The position numbers were made by a program, and so were the translations under genes. Shown one piece after another: positions 14,201 through 24,773 of a stretch of DNA of 64,000 nt (position 1 is its first letter; every line of letters begins with the position of its first letter). The notes under the pieces were generated by a model. It made no database searches and was not told the DNA's origin. It saw only the letters and a list, made by a program, of their open reading frames with translations. Source of the stretch: Pampus argenteus (Eukaryota; Chordata; Actinopteri; Scombriformes; Stromateidae); the NCBI GenBank assembly GCA_036937835.1, contig CM072868.1:11111501-11175500 (forward strand), read 5' to 3'.

Positions 14201-17200
14201 ATAACACCCCCTCACTGAGAATAAGGAAATGTAGAAAGAGTGCAGAGAGCAGGTAAACATAGTCTGAACACTGACAACAAAATAACAGACAGAATAAGGA
14301 CAAATAGGTAAATGTCAGCAGGGCATCTGTGTTAGCTGGTCTAACCTCATCATGATCTCAACGTTCTCATAATAGGAACTAATTCATGGTTTTGTTCAGG
14401 AGGTAGACAGATACTTGATTTTGGGGTCTGGACTCAATTTATTTATACTCAGATATCAGATAGCTAAATCCATTTATGTAAACTGTAATCAAAATTCAAG
14501 TAAACTTCAAAAGATGTGTTGACTGACAGGCAGCAAGTCACATTCCACATGTGTGCAGTCACATCAGTGAGCAAAGAGCAAATACAGACATATTAGTATT
14601 AGTATTTGTACTCGTATCTAAACCTCACAAGTTCACAAAGCTCGATTAAGCCTAGACTGTAAAAAAAAATAAAAATCTTCAGGCCCATATAAAATAGAGC
14701 CTTACTTTTTAAAGATTACTGCAGATATTATTGCAGTGACTATTGGTTATGTTTTTAGTCTTAGTTTATGCTTAGATGCCATAACCAATACCTGGAAATC
14801 AGCTGTGATTCTCCCTTTATTAAAGGGTGGAGACCCTTCTGACCCTTTACACATCCAGACTGTTATGGCCAAAGTATTTGAATCTTTTGTGAATGACCAA
14901 TTACATTTTTTAATCTGATAATAATATTCTCAGACAGTAGAGAATACAGTAGGAGCAAAATGTGCAGATCTGTTTGTTGATTTGTCTCTTGATTTGTTCG
15001 ACTGTGTAGATCACAAACTATAAACTGTATAGGCCTTAGTGAAATGACTCTAAATGATTTTATAATTTATTAATGATTCTGATTTTTATCTTATTTTCTA
15101 ATTTTTGTAAATGATTTAGGTCATGGAATAAATCCAGCTAAGATACATTTGTACTCTGATGATAAAATCATTTGTACGGTGACACTTTCTTTGAATCAAG
15201 CCATAGAGCTCTTACATGATGGTTTTTAATTACTGCAGCGTTCAGTGTTAAAAATAAAAAATTTCAAAAAGAGACCAAATATATGACCTTTACTCATTCT
15301 CGCTGTAAAGCAACTATCTTGACATTAGAAGGTACATGTATAGAAAGAATCACTTCCTCCAAATACCTAGGCACATGCCTTGATGAAAAGTTTTAATGTG
15401 CACATTGATAATTTATTGAAAAAGCTTCAGCCTAAAGTAGGCTTTTCTTCCTTTAAAAATGCTTTCCATTTGAAGCCAGAAAGAAAAACTGTGTAAAGCT
15501 CATTTGTATCTGTGTTAGATTATGGTGATGTGATTTACATGCGTGCAACCACCCTACCCTAAAAAAAAATCGATTTTTTATATCACGCTGTATTATGTTT
15601 TGTAACATGTGCAGGCTCATGCCCTCACTACTACATTTATATGAAACTTTAGGATTGTCCTGTCTATATAACAATAGATATTCTAATCAGATTCTTTAAA
15701 GTTTTCCCACTCAGGTGCACACAGAGTTAAAACTGCTTTCTCCTTTTATGCACAATATGACTGCAATTCATTGGCACCCTGATCCTTAGTAACTAGGGCA
15801 CCCTGCTGAAATATCATTTTGAATGTAGGACATAACTGGTTGTTATAAGAACTTTTACTTAAGTTAAGAATGTGAGTAGAGTTTCCACCACTTTGACTAA
15901 GAAACCTGCACAAAAACAAGCTCATTCATTTAAAAAAAAAATCTGATTAACTATTGTTGTCATCTGATACTCTTCTGCCTAAACTCATGTAATGCTGGTC
16001 TATCATTTAGAATACTTAACACCTTTACAAATGTGATGCTATTATTTATCAATATCTCTGTGGATGTAGCACAGAGCGGTTGTGTGTTTGTAAGACCATG
16101 GAGAATAATGAACACGTTGTATCCACAGGCAAACTGAAACAGGAGTAGGAGGAAGAAAGAAAGTCAAATGAAAAGGTGAAAGAAGAGAACTCTAGGGAGT
16201 GAAAGATGAACAAAAAAAGGATGAAGACATAAGGCCAGCTAAGTACATGTGTGCGTAATTCTATTACACGCTAATTCAGTAAACTCAGATGAGGCAAGGA
16301 GACAGGAGGTGGGAGGAGGAAAGAGAGAGGTGGGTGAAAGAGAGTTCAGAAAGATAAAACAGACGGAGGAAAACAAACAAGCAGACAAATAGGTCCTCAA
16401 ACAATGTGTGTGTCTGTGGTTTCGTGAGTCGTTTTTCAGGCCTGTCCATGCTGCAACCCACTGCCCACTAACAATACCCAATGACCTCTGACACCTCCTA
16501 CATGTCCACCCCACTCCACCCACTTTCTCTCCCTTATTACCCGTCACATCCACTCTTGCTCTCTCCTTGACACTCTCTTTCCTTACCTTCCCTTTACTGC
16601 CTTCAACCTGTCGGCTCTCATCATTTGCTCCTCTGGGTGCTGATACATGATTGTGGAAGACAATTATGAAAAAAAAAAGTATGTGTGATTCAGAGCCAGG
16701 CTTCCCTCTGTGTCAGCAGGGGAGAAAGCAAACCCAGGAGTCCCCAGTGTGTGAGCAGCAGAGAAGCAGCCATCTGACAACTTGTCAAACTATTCAAGTA
16801 AACAAAACCACCTACACACCGACTCACACACATTGTGCACTGTGTGTGGAGTTGTGTGCTGATAAATGATATGATGATGATGATGATGATGAATGTTAGT
16901 GTGAGTGATTACAGCTGTGATATAAAAAGTCATAATTGATGAATATGCCAGTGACAATAATTACAATGATAATGATGTTGAGGATAACTAGACCGCTAAT
17001 GATAATGATGATTGCCAGTCTGTTCTCTCTCTCACTCTCTGATTTGGATATATCTGTTTGTCTTTATTGCTATTAATGCTATAGAGATAGAGAGAAAGTG
17101 AAAGTGAAAAAGGTGAGGAAGAGAGAGTGAGAGGTTGGGAAAAGGCATTGACACTCACATTAATCATTCGACATGCATCAGCAAAGATGCATGTTTTATT

Positions 17201-17630
17201 CTTGCTTATAAATAGAAGAGCTGCATTTGTGGCATCACTGAATGCCCCATCCACACGTACACCTATAAACATTGTACATGCACACTGATAACCACACTCT
17301 TTAACCTTACACACTACAAATCCATCCATCATGTAGAGAAAAAAGAAATTTCAGAGGAATAAACACACCGTCACATCAGGCTTTGGATGAAATGAGTGGC
17401 AGATTGTGTGTTGGAAAAAAAAAAAGAAAGAGTTAGATAGAAAGCTGTACCATGCAAAAATTAAGTCATATTTACATAAAGATAAAGTGTCGGTTAAAGA
17501 TAAAAACCCCACCCAAACTCTAAATGTGTGTCTCTGTGTGCTTCTCTCTATTTGCAGAGCTGTCAAGAGGAAACACACCTGTCCCGTATGAAAAAGCATG
17601 AATAAGCAGGACCTTACCCTCTTTGTGCAG

Positions 17631-17667
<37 letters not shown>

Positions 17668-20173
17668 AACGCACACATTACACCTTGGGGATGCAGACAT
17701 GATATAGCTCTCGTGAAGCACACATACTCTGAGGAATCACACAGGCAAATGAGGTCAGCTCACAAAAACACAAAAGACAGCTATGGGGGGCTGGGGGCTG
17801 CTGTAGTGTCTGCTACACATGAAGACCTGTACCACCTGTATGTACACAGACACACACCCATGCATGTGCATTACATACAAACACACACATTACTTCATTT
17901 AACAAAGTAAACACCTGGTGGCTTGTTTGTGTTCATGAGACCCGGATACACGATTATAACAGCAGTCGTGTTTAGCTTCTAATGGATAGTGTACAGTGTA
18001 TTCAAATAACTGACAGTCATCAGACTATTACAGCAAAATGGTTAGTAACATTTAAAGGGTGTAACCTTTGGAAATCAGTCAGCTGTGAAGCCAATCTGCC
18101 TTAAAGTGAGTGACAACAGTATAAGAGGTTTTGAGCCAGTTAAGCAGTAAAATGCCAGTCAGTCAGGTTCCCTGACAACAACACTGTAGTGTGAACTGGG
18201 AAAACGTGTTAGAAGTGTAAGTGTAGGTATGACAAAGAGGAGCACTAGAGAATTTCTGTCAACTTTGCTTTAAAAAAACCCAACTAAACTCATGATTGAT
18301 TATATTTGGTGATTAATATTTTGTCGATGGACTAACTGTTGCAGATCCAAAACAGTTGTTTACAATTTCCTGATCAATTTTAATAGATAATAATGAAGTG
18401 GCTAAATAAACATCACATTGTTTGGATGAAAAACTTTTATCATTTATTCAAGTATGTTTGTATATATGTAAAAATAAATGAATAGATGATGAATGATTTA
18501 TGAACAGGCAACGTCATCAAGTAAAGGGTGAGAAAGATCACTGTAGCCAAAAATACCCTATATCATGTCTTGCAGCATTTATTTTTCTATAGATTATTGA
18601 TGTTCTACTATATAATGTTAAATGTTATAATGTTAAAAAGGGAACTGAAAGTCATATCAAGCTTTCACATTGTATCTTCACACACGTGTGCAAATTCAAA
18701 CTACCTTTATAATCATCTAATGCTCTTCAAGAGAAAGCAAGTGTGCAGTAAAGACAGAATAGAAATTAGTTTTTGCTCTCTGTCCCAGACCACTAACAAA
18801 GCATTATTAATGCCTGCGGTCAAAAACAATGTGTTACACAGCAATTTCTCCATAGTTTAAAATGACATTGCTGTCCTGATGACACCACCTAAGACAAACA
18901 TTCATACAAACTGCCAGGACTGCTGCTATCTGACGAGATTACAAAGTTGACTTACGGTATACGTAATTTCACATGCTGTCACATTATCTTGCCTAAACAA
19001 GGATCAGGAGTGGCTGAATATTTTCCACTTACTGTACCTTCTATTATTAATATCTAATGTCAAACTGGGCTGGTTAATCATTTCATGTATAAAATGTGTA
19101 ATGAGAATGAAAAAAAAACACCATCACAAGTTATCAGAGTGATGTCTTCAAACCACTTATTTTTGTCTGAAAACAGTCATAACTTAAAAATGAACAATCA
19201 TCATCAACAATCAATCGAAAAGCAGCAAATTCTCACATTTGAGAACGTGCAATGGCTTGATAAATTATAAAAATGTTATCATCATAAAACTCTGATTCAT
19301 TCTCTGTATTTTCAGCTCTAGTCACTTCTTTGTGTATCTTTGTCTATTGTGTTATTTCCTGGTGCACTTTTTTTCACTTCCCTGTGTGCTAAATGAAATA
19401 ACAAACTGTATGCAAAACCAAGTCTACACAAGACGATAAAGAATAACCCAGAAACTACAGCACGGTTTAGCAAGCTGAGCAAAATACTGAACACAAACCA
19501 ATATACACTTGGTTAAATAAATAGTTTAAAATAGTTTCACTGACAGATGCGTTTCTCCAGAGAATTAAACCTGCCTCCACAGATTAGTTCCTCAGTTTAG
19601 GAAATTTATTGTAGTGCATCAGGCACATCATCACCAATGTGCACATTCAAAAATAGATGAGTGAAACTAACATAGGACGTGTTACTGTGTATTATTATTA
19701 TTATTAAAAACATGCGTGTATGATTACTGAGGGTAAAGTGCAGCATGCTATATCATTTGAATGCATTTCTTTGAAATGTATATGGGTGTTGGTGGCTTGG
19801 AGAAGCCTCTGCTACTATAAAAAAGGATCATGCAGCAAAAAGCAGTGGTTAATCACGTCAGCAGTTTGAATCATATGGGAATAGAGCACTTCCCTGCCAA
19901 GTGGATTATAGGCTCTCAGTCGCTGTATGCTTGATTCTGATGTAAACTTTATTTTATATTGACATATTTTTTGCTTTTTTTTTGACCATTTACCATACCT
20001 GTGCGCGGTCTCACCTTAATTTTGTGGACGGACTTCCCCGTTTCCAGAGCCTGGGTCCACACCGTGATGCCCCCCTTGCTGTAGGTCATACTCCAGCCCT
20101 CCTCGCACAGACACTCCGCCTTGAAGCTGGCAAACGCCCGGTCGTCCGGGATGGTCACCGTCTGTCCAGACAT
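8305..20173 (-). CDS. stard10: START domain-containing lipid transfer protein STARD10, six coding exons
   Basis: The coding exons on the minus strand are 20173-20015, 12520-12373, 12245-12142, 10089-9972, 9461-9409 and 8511-8305. They join with phases 0,1,0,1,0 into 262 residues. The family binds phosphatidylcholine and phosphatidylethanolamine through a START fold and moves them between membranes. The START domain spans roughly residues 8-215. Landmarks are VPDD/IPDD-like residues 8-11, VWTQALE near 39, YDVLHDIEYRRKWD in exon 2, LRSWLP and IIMNYSVKH in exon 3, VRAVSIQTGY in exon 4, and KWVVNKSS in exon 5. The acidic tail contains LSIQHAESLENIDES, matching human STARD10 LSVQHADSLENIDES. The start codon at 20173-20171 has G at -3. 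Human STARD10 is about 291 residues, longer at both ends; the fish protein lacks the extended acidic C-terminus. No signal peptide or membrane segment is seen, so it is likely cytosolic or peripheral. It lies divergently from clpb. Confidence 0.96.
8512..9408 (-). other. stard10 intron 5
   Basis: GT-AG intron of 897 nt with donor GTAAGT at 9408-9403. It is AT-rich, and I see no embedded gene or repeat beyond short CA motifs. Confidence 0.9.
9409..9461 (-). CDS. stard10: stard10 exon 5
   Basis: A 53-nt exon encoding residues 177-194, GSLPKWVVNKSSHFLAPR, nearly identical to human STARD10. The first glycine codon is split with exon 4. Confidence 0.95.
9462..9971 (-). other. stard10 intron 4 with donor-proximal CA repeat
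   Basis: GT-AG intron of 510 nt. In transcript sense the donor GTAACTATAA is followed at once by about 17 CA units (9962-9929). A purine-rich stretch lies at about 9770-9840 on the plus strand. Confidence 0.9.
9929..9962. repeat. (GT)n microsatellite beside the stard10 intron 4 donor
   Basis: A GT tract of 17 units on the plus strand, which is CA in stard10 pre-mRNA. It ends nine bases from the exon 4 boundary. Confidence 0.96.
9972..10089 (-). CDS. stard10: stard10 exon 4
   Basis: Encodes residues 138-176 plus the first base of codon 177. It begins KYPPKKDMVRAVSIQTGY and ends YMAQVDPR, in the ligand-cavity-forming part of the START fold by alignment with human STARD10. Confidence 0.95.
10090..12141 (-). 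other. stard10 intron 3
   Basis: GT-AG intron of about 2.05 kb. It holds a pyrimidine/T-rich stretch at 10290-10325, CA tracts at 11191-11229 and 11909-11948, and an AT-rich remainder. The lysine-rich open frame at 11241-11522 is low-complexity, and I do not regard it as a gene. Confidence 0.85.
12142..12245 (-). CDS. stard10: stard10 exon 3
   Basis: Encodes residues 103 (split Trp) to 137, with CPNPLRNRDVITLRSWLP and IIMNYSVKHA. This is one of the best conserved blocks against the human protein. Intron 2 (12246-12372) is only 127 nt. Confidence 0.95.
12373..12520 (-). CDS. stard10: stard10 exon 2
   Basis: Encodes residues 54-102 plus the first base of Trp103. It begins CCMVCKDVSAETMYDVLH and ends LTVNADVGYYS. 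It aligns without gaps to human CRMECCDVPAETLYDVLH onward. Confidence 0.95.
14680..15870 (+). mobile_element. Decayed non-LTR retrotransposon (L2/CR1-like), reverse transcriptase 3' part
   Basis: Broken plus-strand reading frames match the ORF2 reverse transcriptase of L2/CR1-type LINEs. They show a WKSAVILPLLKGGDPSD block near 14793, AKVFESFVNDQL near 14870, a palm motif A relic LFVDLSLDLFDCVDH near 14977, and a motif C relic YSDD near 15151 where intact elements have YADD or FADD. C-terminal blocks such as KYLG and LDYGDVIYMRA follow at about 15360-15545. An internal deletion removes the usual NNYRPIS segment, and stop codons and frameshifts are frequent. It is non-functional and antisense to stard10. 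Confidence 0.85.
17636..17667. repeat. (CA)n microsatellite
   Basis: CA tract with a CGCGCG interruption at its 5' end, inside stard10 intron 1. Confidence 0.93.
18290..18355. repeat. Fragment of a dispersed AT-rich fish repeat
   Basis: Contains GATTAAT, a GTCGATGGACTAA-like segment and GTTGCAGAT, resembling the terminal part of the family also present at 28330, 33540, 33735 and 44905. The match is from memory and internal comparison only. Confidence 0.5.
19105..19265. repeat. Internal fragment of the same dispersed repeat
   Basis: Carries the AGCAAATTCTCACATTTGAG-type core shared with the copies at 33540-34005, oriented like the second of those. Confidence 0.55.
20015..20173 (-). CDS. stard10: stard10 exon 1 (first coding exon)
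   Basis: Encodes residues 1-53, MSGQTVTIPDD through KSVHKIK. The ATG at 20173-20171 is preceded by GAGCC, giving G at -3. Human STARD10 has about 22 extra residues before VPDD, so an alternative upstream start in another exon is possible but not seen. Confidence 0.95.
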
Positions 20174-20480
20174 GGCTCGTTACCGGGGGGAGGAGGAGAG
20201 AGAGGGTCCAAGAGACTCCTGCTGGGCCCTGAGGAGACACGGTGAGCCGGGTAAGTGAAGGAAGAGCCGAGAGCCAGTGTCTTCTTCTGTGGGAATAACT
20301 TGTCTAATTCAATTTCCTCCTTGCAAGAGGCTTTTGTAGGCTGCACCGCGTCTTGTGATGATCTATATGCGTGCACGCGCGTGTCTGTCGGTGTGTCTGT
20401 GTGTGTGTGCGCGCGCTCAGGGAGGTACAACAACCGCAATCCGCCCCGCAACAAACTAATCAAACAGAGGCACAGGTGAG
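20174..20480 (-). promoter_or_regulatory. Probable stard10 promoter and 5' untranslated region
   Basis: GC- and CpG-rich sequence lies immediately upstream of the stard10 start codon, in contrast to the AT-rich flanks. No TATA box was seen at a convincing spacing. The transcription start cannot be placed from sequence alone. Confidence 0.45.
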
Positions 20481-23400
20481 AGCACGCAAAAAGGAAACAA
20501 ACAAGTGTCAAAAAATGAAATTAACGAATTAAATGTGCGTTTTAGTTTAGTTGAAGCCGGTGATGGGATAAGTTTTAGTCCGGTTTAGCGGTCCTCTTCA
20601 GACAAACCATATGTTTGTGTTTCCGCGTCTCACTCCCCCTCTCTCTTTCTATATATATAAATATCTATCTATCTATCTATATCTGTCTCTCTCCAAACCT
20701 ATCTATCTTTTCCTCTACGTGTCTTTCTCTGTTAATTCTTAGAATAATTTGCAGCAGCTCTCCATTGCTGCGTCGCTACTGTGGCAGGTGGTGTAAGCAG
20801 GGATGCGGTGGGAAATAAGAGGAAGAGGAGGAGAAATCAAGCAGAACCAACAGGCAGGCGATGCAGCGATGGCTACACTGGGAACGCCTCCCCGTGATGC
20901 CTTTAAACGCTTCTCGTAAAACCTACAGCTGAATTGAAACAAATTAAATATGCTAGATAAATTCCCTGCTATGTTGTTCCTAGTTCTTCTTTAAATGCAC
21001 ATAAACGTGATATTCTTTAACCACCTATAGGTCTTCTTTTTCTTTCCTTTAAGAAAATACATGTTACAATATATGTTGTAAGTCCAGTGTAAAATAATAG
21101 GATGCTGAGTCCATTTTGGAACAACATAATTTTGGCTGTGACGTGGCAGTAAGGTGACTGAAGGTCATGGAATCCATCAAATCAACATTATACAACTGTT
21201 TTCAAACATTTATCCTGTAGGCCTACCAGTTATGGTAAAACTTACCAGTAGAGAGCAGCTGAAGTAAAGCAGCAACGCAATTCACATTCAATTCAAAGTT
21301 TAGCAAAATAGGCTCATGTTTGATATATTTTTGAATGGTAAATTGACTTGTAACTGGTTGGAATTTATGGGATGTAATCCTATTATCCCAAATTGTTGGT
21401 GTAGAAAACCCCTGGCATTTTGTGACATTAAGATTCCCGACAGCACTTGAACACAACCCGTGCTACCACGCCATGCACCAGGACCTTTTCACGGCTGGCT
21501 CATGTGTAAAGTAAAAGGGGAGTCCTCACATGTCTTTGTGTCATGATTCCTCCTGAACTCATCATAATAACTTGGTTATGCAGTTCTACAAACATCACAG
21601 ACACACTGAATAAGACGGATTGATACTTTCATCCCTTTCACTACTGCAAAATTATTTTTGTGTTACTATATTTCCGCTCCCTCGTGTGCTTGCTTATCTC
21701 TCTCTTTTTTCCTTTCAGTCTGACGTCTGCTCCTTTCATCAAGTGTGTAAACACATTGTGGGCCTCCTTCGCTCAGTTTGATCAGTGGGTGTTCTCACGA
21801 CATATTGAGGCCTAAATAATCATCTTTCTTTGTCACTATCACATTTGTTTCTGCGTGGAAATACATAAAACAAGAATAGGCCAGACAAGTTTCATTTTAT
21901 GGTGATTGACAGGTGTTGTAGGATCTAAAGCAAGACGTCTGATGCTCATCAAGCAAACGTGTGTGTCGAATCAGTAATATGAAGATGCCAATAATGCTGG
22001 CAAGTTCCCTATTAACGTACCTGGAAGGCCTTTGTGTCTTGTTTGTAAATTACGGCTGCTTTTTTATTTAGGTGGGCCACTTCCAGGGCTGAAACAGAGC
22101 AGGGACAACAACTACCTACAACTGAAGCATTGATAACAAAATCAGATGTAGCTGTGTTTGCTAATCCATTTTGGTCCGTGAACTGTAAAGCTGTCTGACT
22201 GTGTGATTTAATTTTTGCTGAGATCAATAGTGAACATTAATTTTAAAACTAATACATCCACTTGAGAAATAGAGAAAGGCCTAGACATATTGACAGGGCA
22301 GTGAGGGTAACTTTAGCTGTATTTGTTGGTGGGAATTAATGCGTTGTCAGGTGTCTACAATGAAAAACCTACACTGACACCCCCTGTAGCATTTAGCTGA
22401 GATGGCTGGTAAAGGTGCCAGTGGATTTATGATTGCAGAGCATGATGTCCTCTATGATTCATGTCTGGTGCAGCACAGTAGGCCCACTGCCAGAAAAACA
22501 ACATACCCACCTAATAAATTAAAGCTCTACTCCACTGTGGGTGGCTCTCTTGTATTCATGTCAGGACGGTTCAGCTCAAACTGTATTAGTCACAACAATT
22601 ATTACTACCACTAAATAATTACACTGTCTTTAGTAGTAATCTCATCATATGAAAGTAGGTGTAAGCAGATGTAAATACAATTCTAGTCATGAAGTATCAC
22701 AGCTTTTTCAGCACACCGTCCTCATAATCCCTTCTACTAAATTATAAAATATATTTATTGTCTGAACTGATATGCCACTGCTAAACAATGTTTAAATACC
22801 CTCCATCATGTTCTGCCACATCTCATAGTCTAAAACTGAAATGTCAACATTTCATTTAATTAATTTCATTTGATGTGGGGGCCACAGTGAAGTGAAACAA
22901 TGGTAGAGAGATGGGTGACGTGACGAGGGTCCCTGGCTGACGTCAAACCGAGGATGTTGTGGATACGTGGTACACGCAGTAATCCTTTGACTACCAGTGC
23001 GTTCCCTCAAACTGCAATTTTCAATGTGACTTTGAAGACAAGCCACTTTATTTATATCAGAAAATGTTTGTAGCACAGGAAGTAATACATTTATGCAACA
23101 CTTCCCCTTAAAGTTTGAGCTACAGTCCTGCTTTGATAGTCATCTGTGTGTGTGTATTTTGTTTCTCCTGATACAAGAACTGTTTAAATCATTTCAAGTC
23201 CATTGGGTTGTTTATCCGCCGTTATCTCTTTTGCAGTCACAACAATGCAGATTAAGAAGGAACAAATAACTACCCATTACTATACAAGTATGTTCAAACT
23301 AGGGAGAAACAGGAGAATCCACAATATAAAGCTTATATTGTTCACAAGATCACTTACACGGGCAAGCATAAGCATCTTTTTTTTTCTTGACATAAAAACA

Positions 23401-24024
23401 CATATGAGAGAGAAGAAGTAAGAGTTTAACTGCAAAAAGAAGCAAATAAAATCACAACAATGAAATAAAAGAGGATGTACACTGACAGATGGCAATTCAA
23501 ACTTATAGCATGCTTGTATGGATGATTAGCCTACATTGTTAATGCAAATGTTGTATTTTTCATAGACTGGAGGACCAATATTATCTTTCAACAGTCTGTA
23601 TCCCATTTAAAAAAGTAACCTAAGAATAAATTAATGTGAGTTTATAACCTACCCCAAAACGCTATTTTCTAAGAGTTATGTAACCCTTTCCTACCTCTTC
23701 TAATGATGGCACACACACCGCCGCTTCATTGCATTGTGCTTTGACGACATCTGGCGGCCATGACACGCACACGCACTGTGAAAGAAGTGCTTTTACAAAA
23801 CCTGTGTCATCAGTTTTATGTCAGTGACAGTCCCTTTGTGAACAACAGTAGACTATATACAAAGGAGGTGGAAAGCCTACGACAGCCCCAGAAACTCATT
23901 AACAACGGTGCTCCTGACTTTCAAATTACAGTCACACAACTGCTTGTTGAGATGTGGAACCAAAGACCAAGAGACGTTAACTCCTATTTCAAGTATGCCC
24001 CGCTGTAGCTCAACTTAAATCAAA

Positions 24025-24313
24025 CGAACACGGAAGTACGTACCAGATACGCTTATCGCCATAGCAACAGTGACAGACGTTTGCAGCAAAACCACATTTC
24101 CCAGAATACACCGCGGGTTCTAGTGACATCCATGCTACCGTGAGGTGAAACGGTTGTTCGCGTCTTCTTGTTTGTAATTAGCTGAATCTAAATTGAGGTT
24201 TAACGGTTGTTACAACCTTTGTAGTGCAGATCAGTAGGCTAACCGTTATCCTCTGAGATTACCGACAGACGAAGGCCTTCATCCCCCGCTTCGTTTTCAG
24301 TGAGTTTATCGCC
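24025..24313 (+). promoter_or_regulatory. Probable clpb core promoter and 5' untranslated region
   Basis: This stretch carries an ETS-type CGGAAGT near 24031, an RFX/X-box-like CGCCATAGCAAC at about 24057-24068, and a ZNF143/Staf-like element containing TTTCCCAGAATACACCGCGG at 24097-24116. No TATA box is present. The combination is typical of housekeeping, nuclear-encoded mitochondrial genes. Motif calls are by eye. Confidence 0.55.
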
Positions 24314-24773
24314 ATGTTATCATCTGTTCCCACCAGACTGTTTATGCGAAGGTCGCGCAGCCTTTCGCCGTGTAGCCGCGTACTCCAGACCAGCTCAAGC
24401 AATGCCACATGCCAGGGCAGCCGGGAGACAGCGGCGGAGAACAACCGCAACCCCATCGTGTCCACTTCCCGGGTCTCCAGAAGGGGAATTTTGACTGAGG
24501 AGACTACTGTTACCAGTGTGAATCCCTCGGTGCAGTACCACCACCTCGCCCCTAGATGGCTCTCCAACCTGGAGAACCGCCGCAGCTCCTGGGCGGCTCT
24601 GGCCAGCAGAGGGCGCAACAACAACCGGTACTGGGAGGAGGAGAGCGGGCAGAGCGGCGGTGGGGAGGGCCGGGACACAGGGGGGAGAGCCAGCCGGGCA
24701 GGAGTGGCCTCTGCCGGCGTGCTGTCTGCTGCAGCCGTGGCTTTCTGCTTGAAGAAAGACTCTGAAAACAAAG
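24314..24773 (+). CDS. clpb: clpb exon 1
   Basis: Encodes residues 1-153 and the first base of Gly154. The ATG has G at -3. The N-terminus has many Arg and Ser and almost no acidic residues, as in a mitochondrial presequence. A hydrophobic Ala/Val segment (RAGVASAGVLSAAAVAFC) ends near residue 145 and is followed by Lys-Lys. This exon is poorly conserved apart from that segment. Long antisense and alternative-frame ORFs here reflect high GC. Confidence 0.95.

Larger units (their letters stand above)
12521..20014 (-). other. stard10 intron 1 (7.5 kb)
   Basis: GT-AG intron with donor GTGAGA at 20014-20009. It contains a decayed LINE on the opposite strand (about 14680-15870), CA/GT tracts near 17636-17667, and fragments of a dispersed AT-rich repeat at about 18290-18355 and 19105-19265. 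A GAT repeat lies near 16870-16890. No additional stard10 exon was recognised. Confidence 0.85.
20174..24313. other. Intergenic space between divergent stard10 and clpb
   Basis: The stard10 side (20174-20480) is CpG-rich and includes CGCGCG runs; a (TCTA)n tract lies at about 20662-20682. The middle (20950-23650) is AT-rich, and I see no gene in it. The clpb side (about 24020-24310) has promoter motifs described separately. Confidence 0.75.

Noticed and set aside
24259..24771. Minus-strand open frame of 170 codons
   Set aside because: It is antisense to the GC-rich clpb exon 1, where all frames tend to stay open. The plus-strand frame splices correctly into conserved clpb exons.
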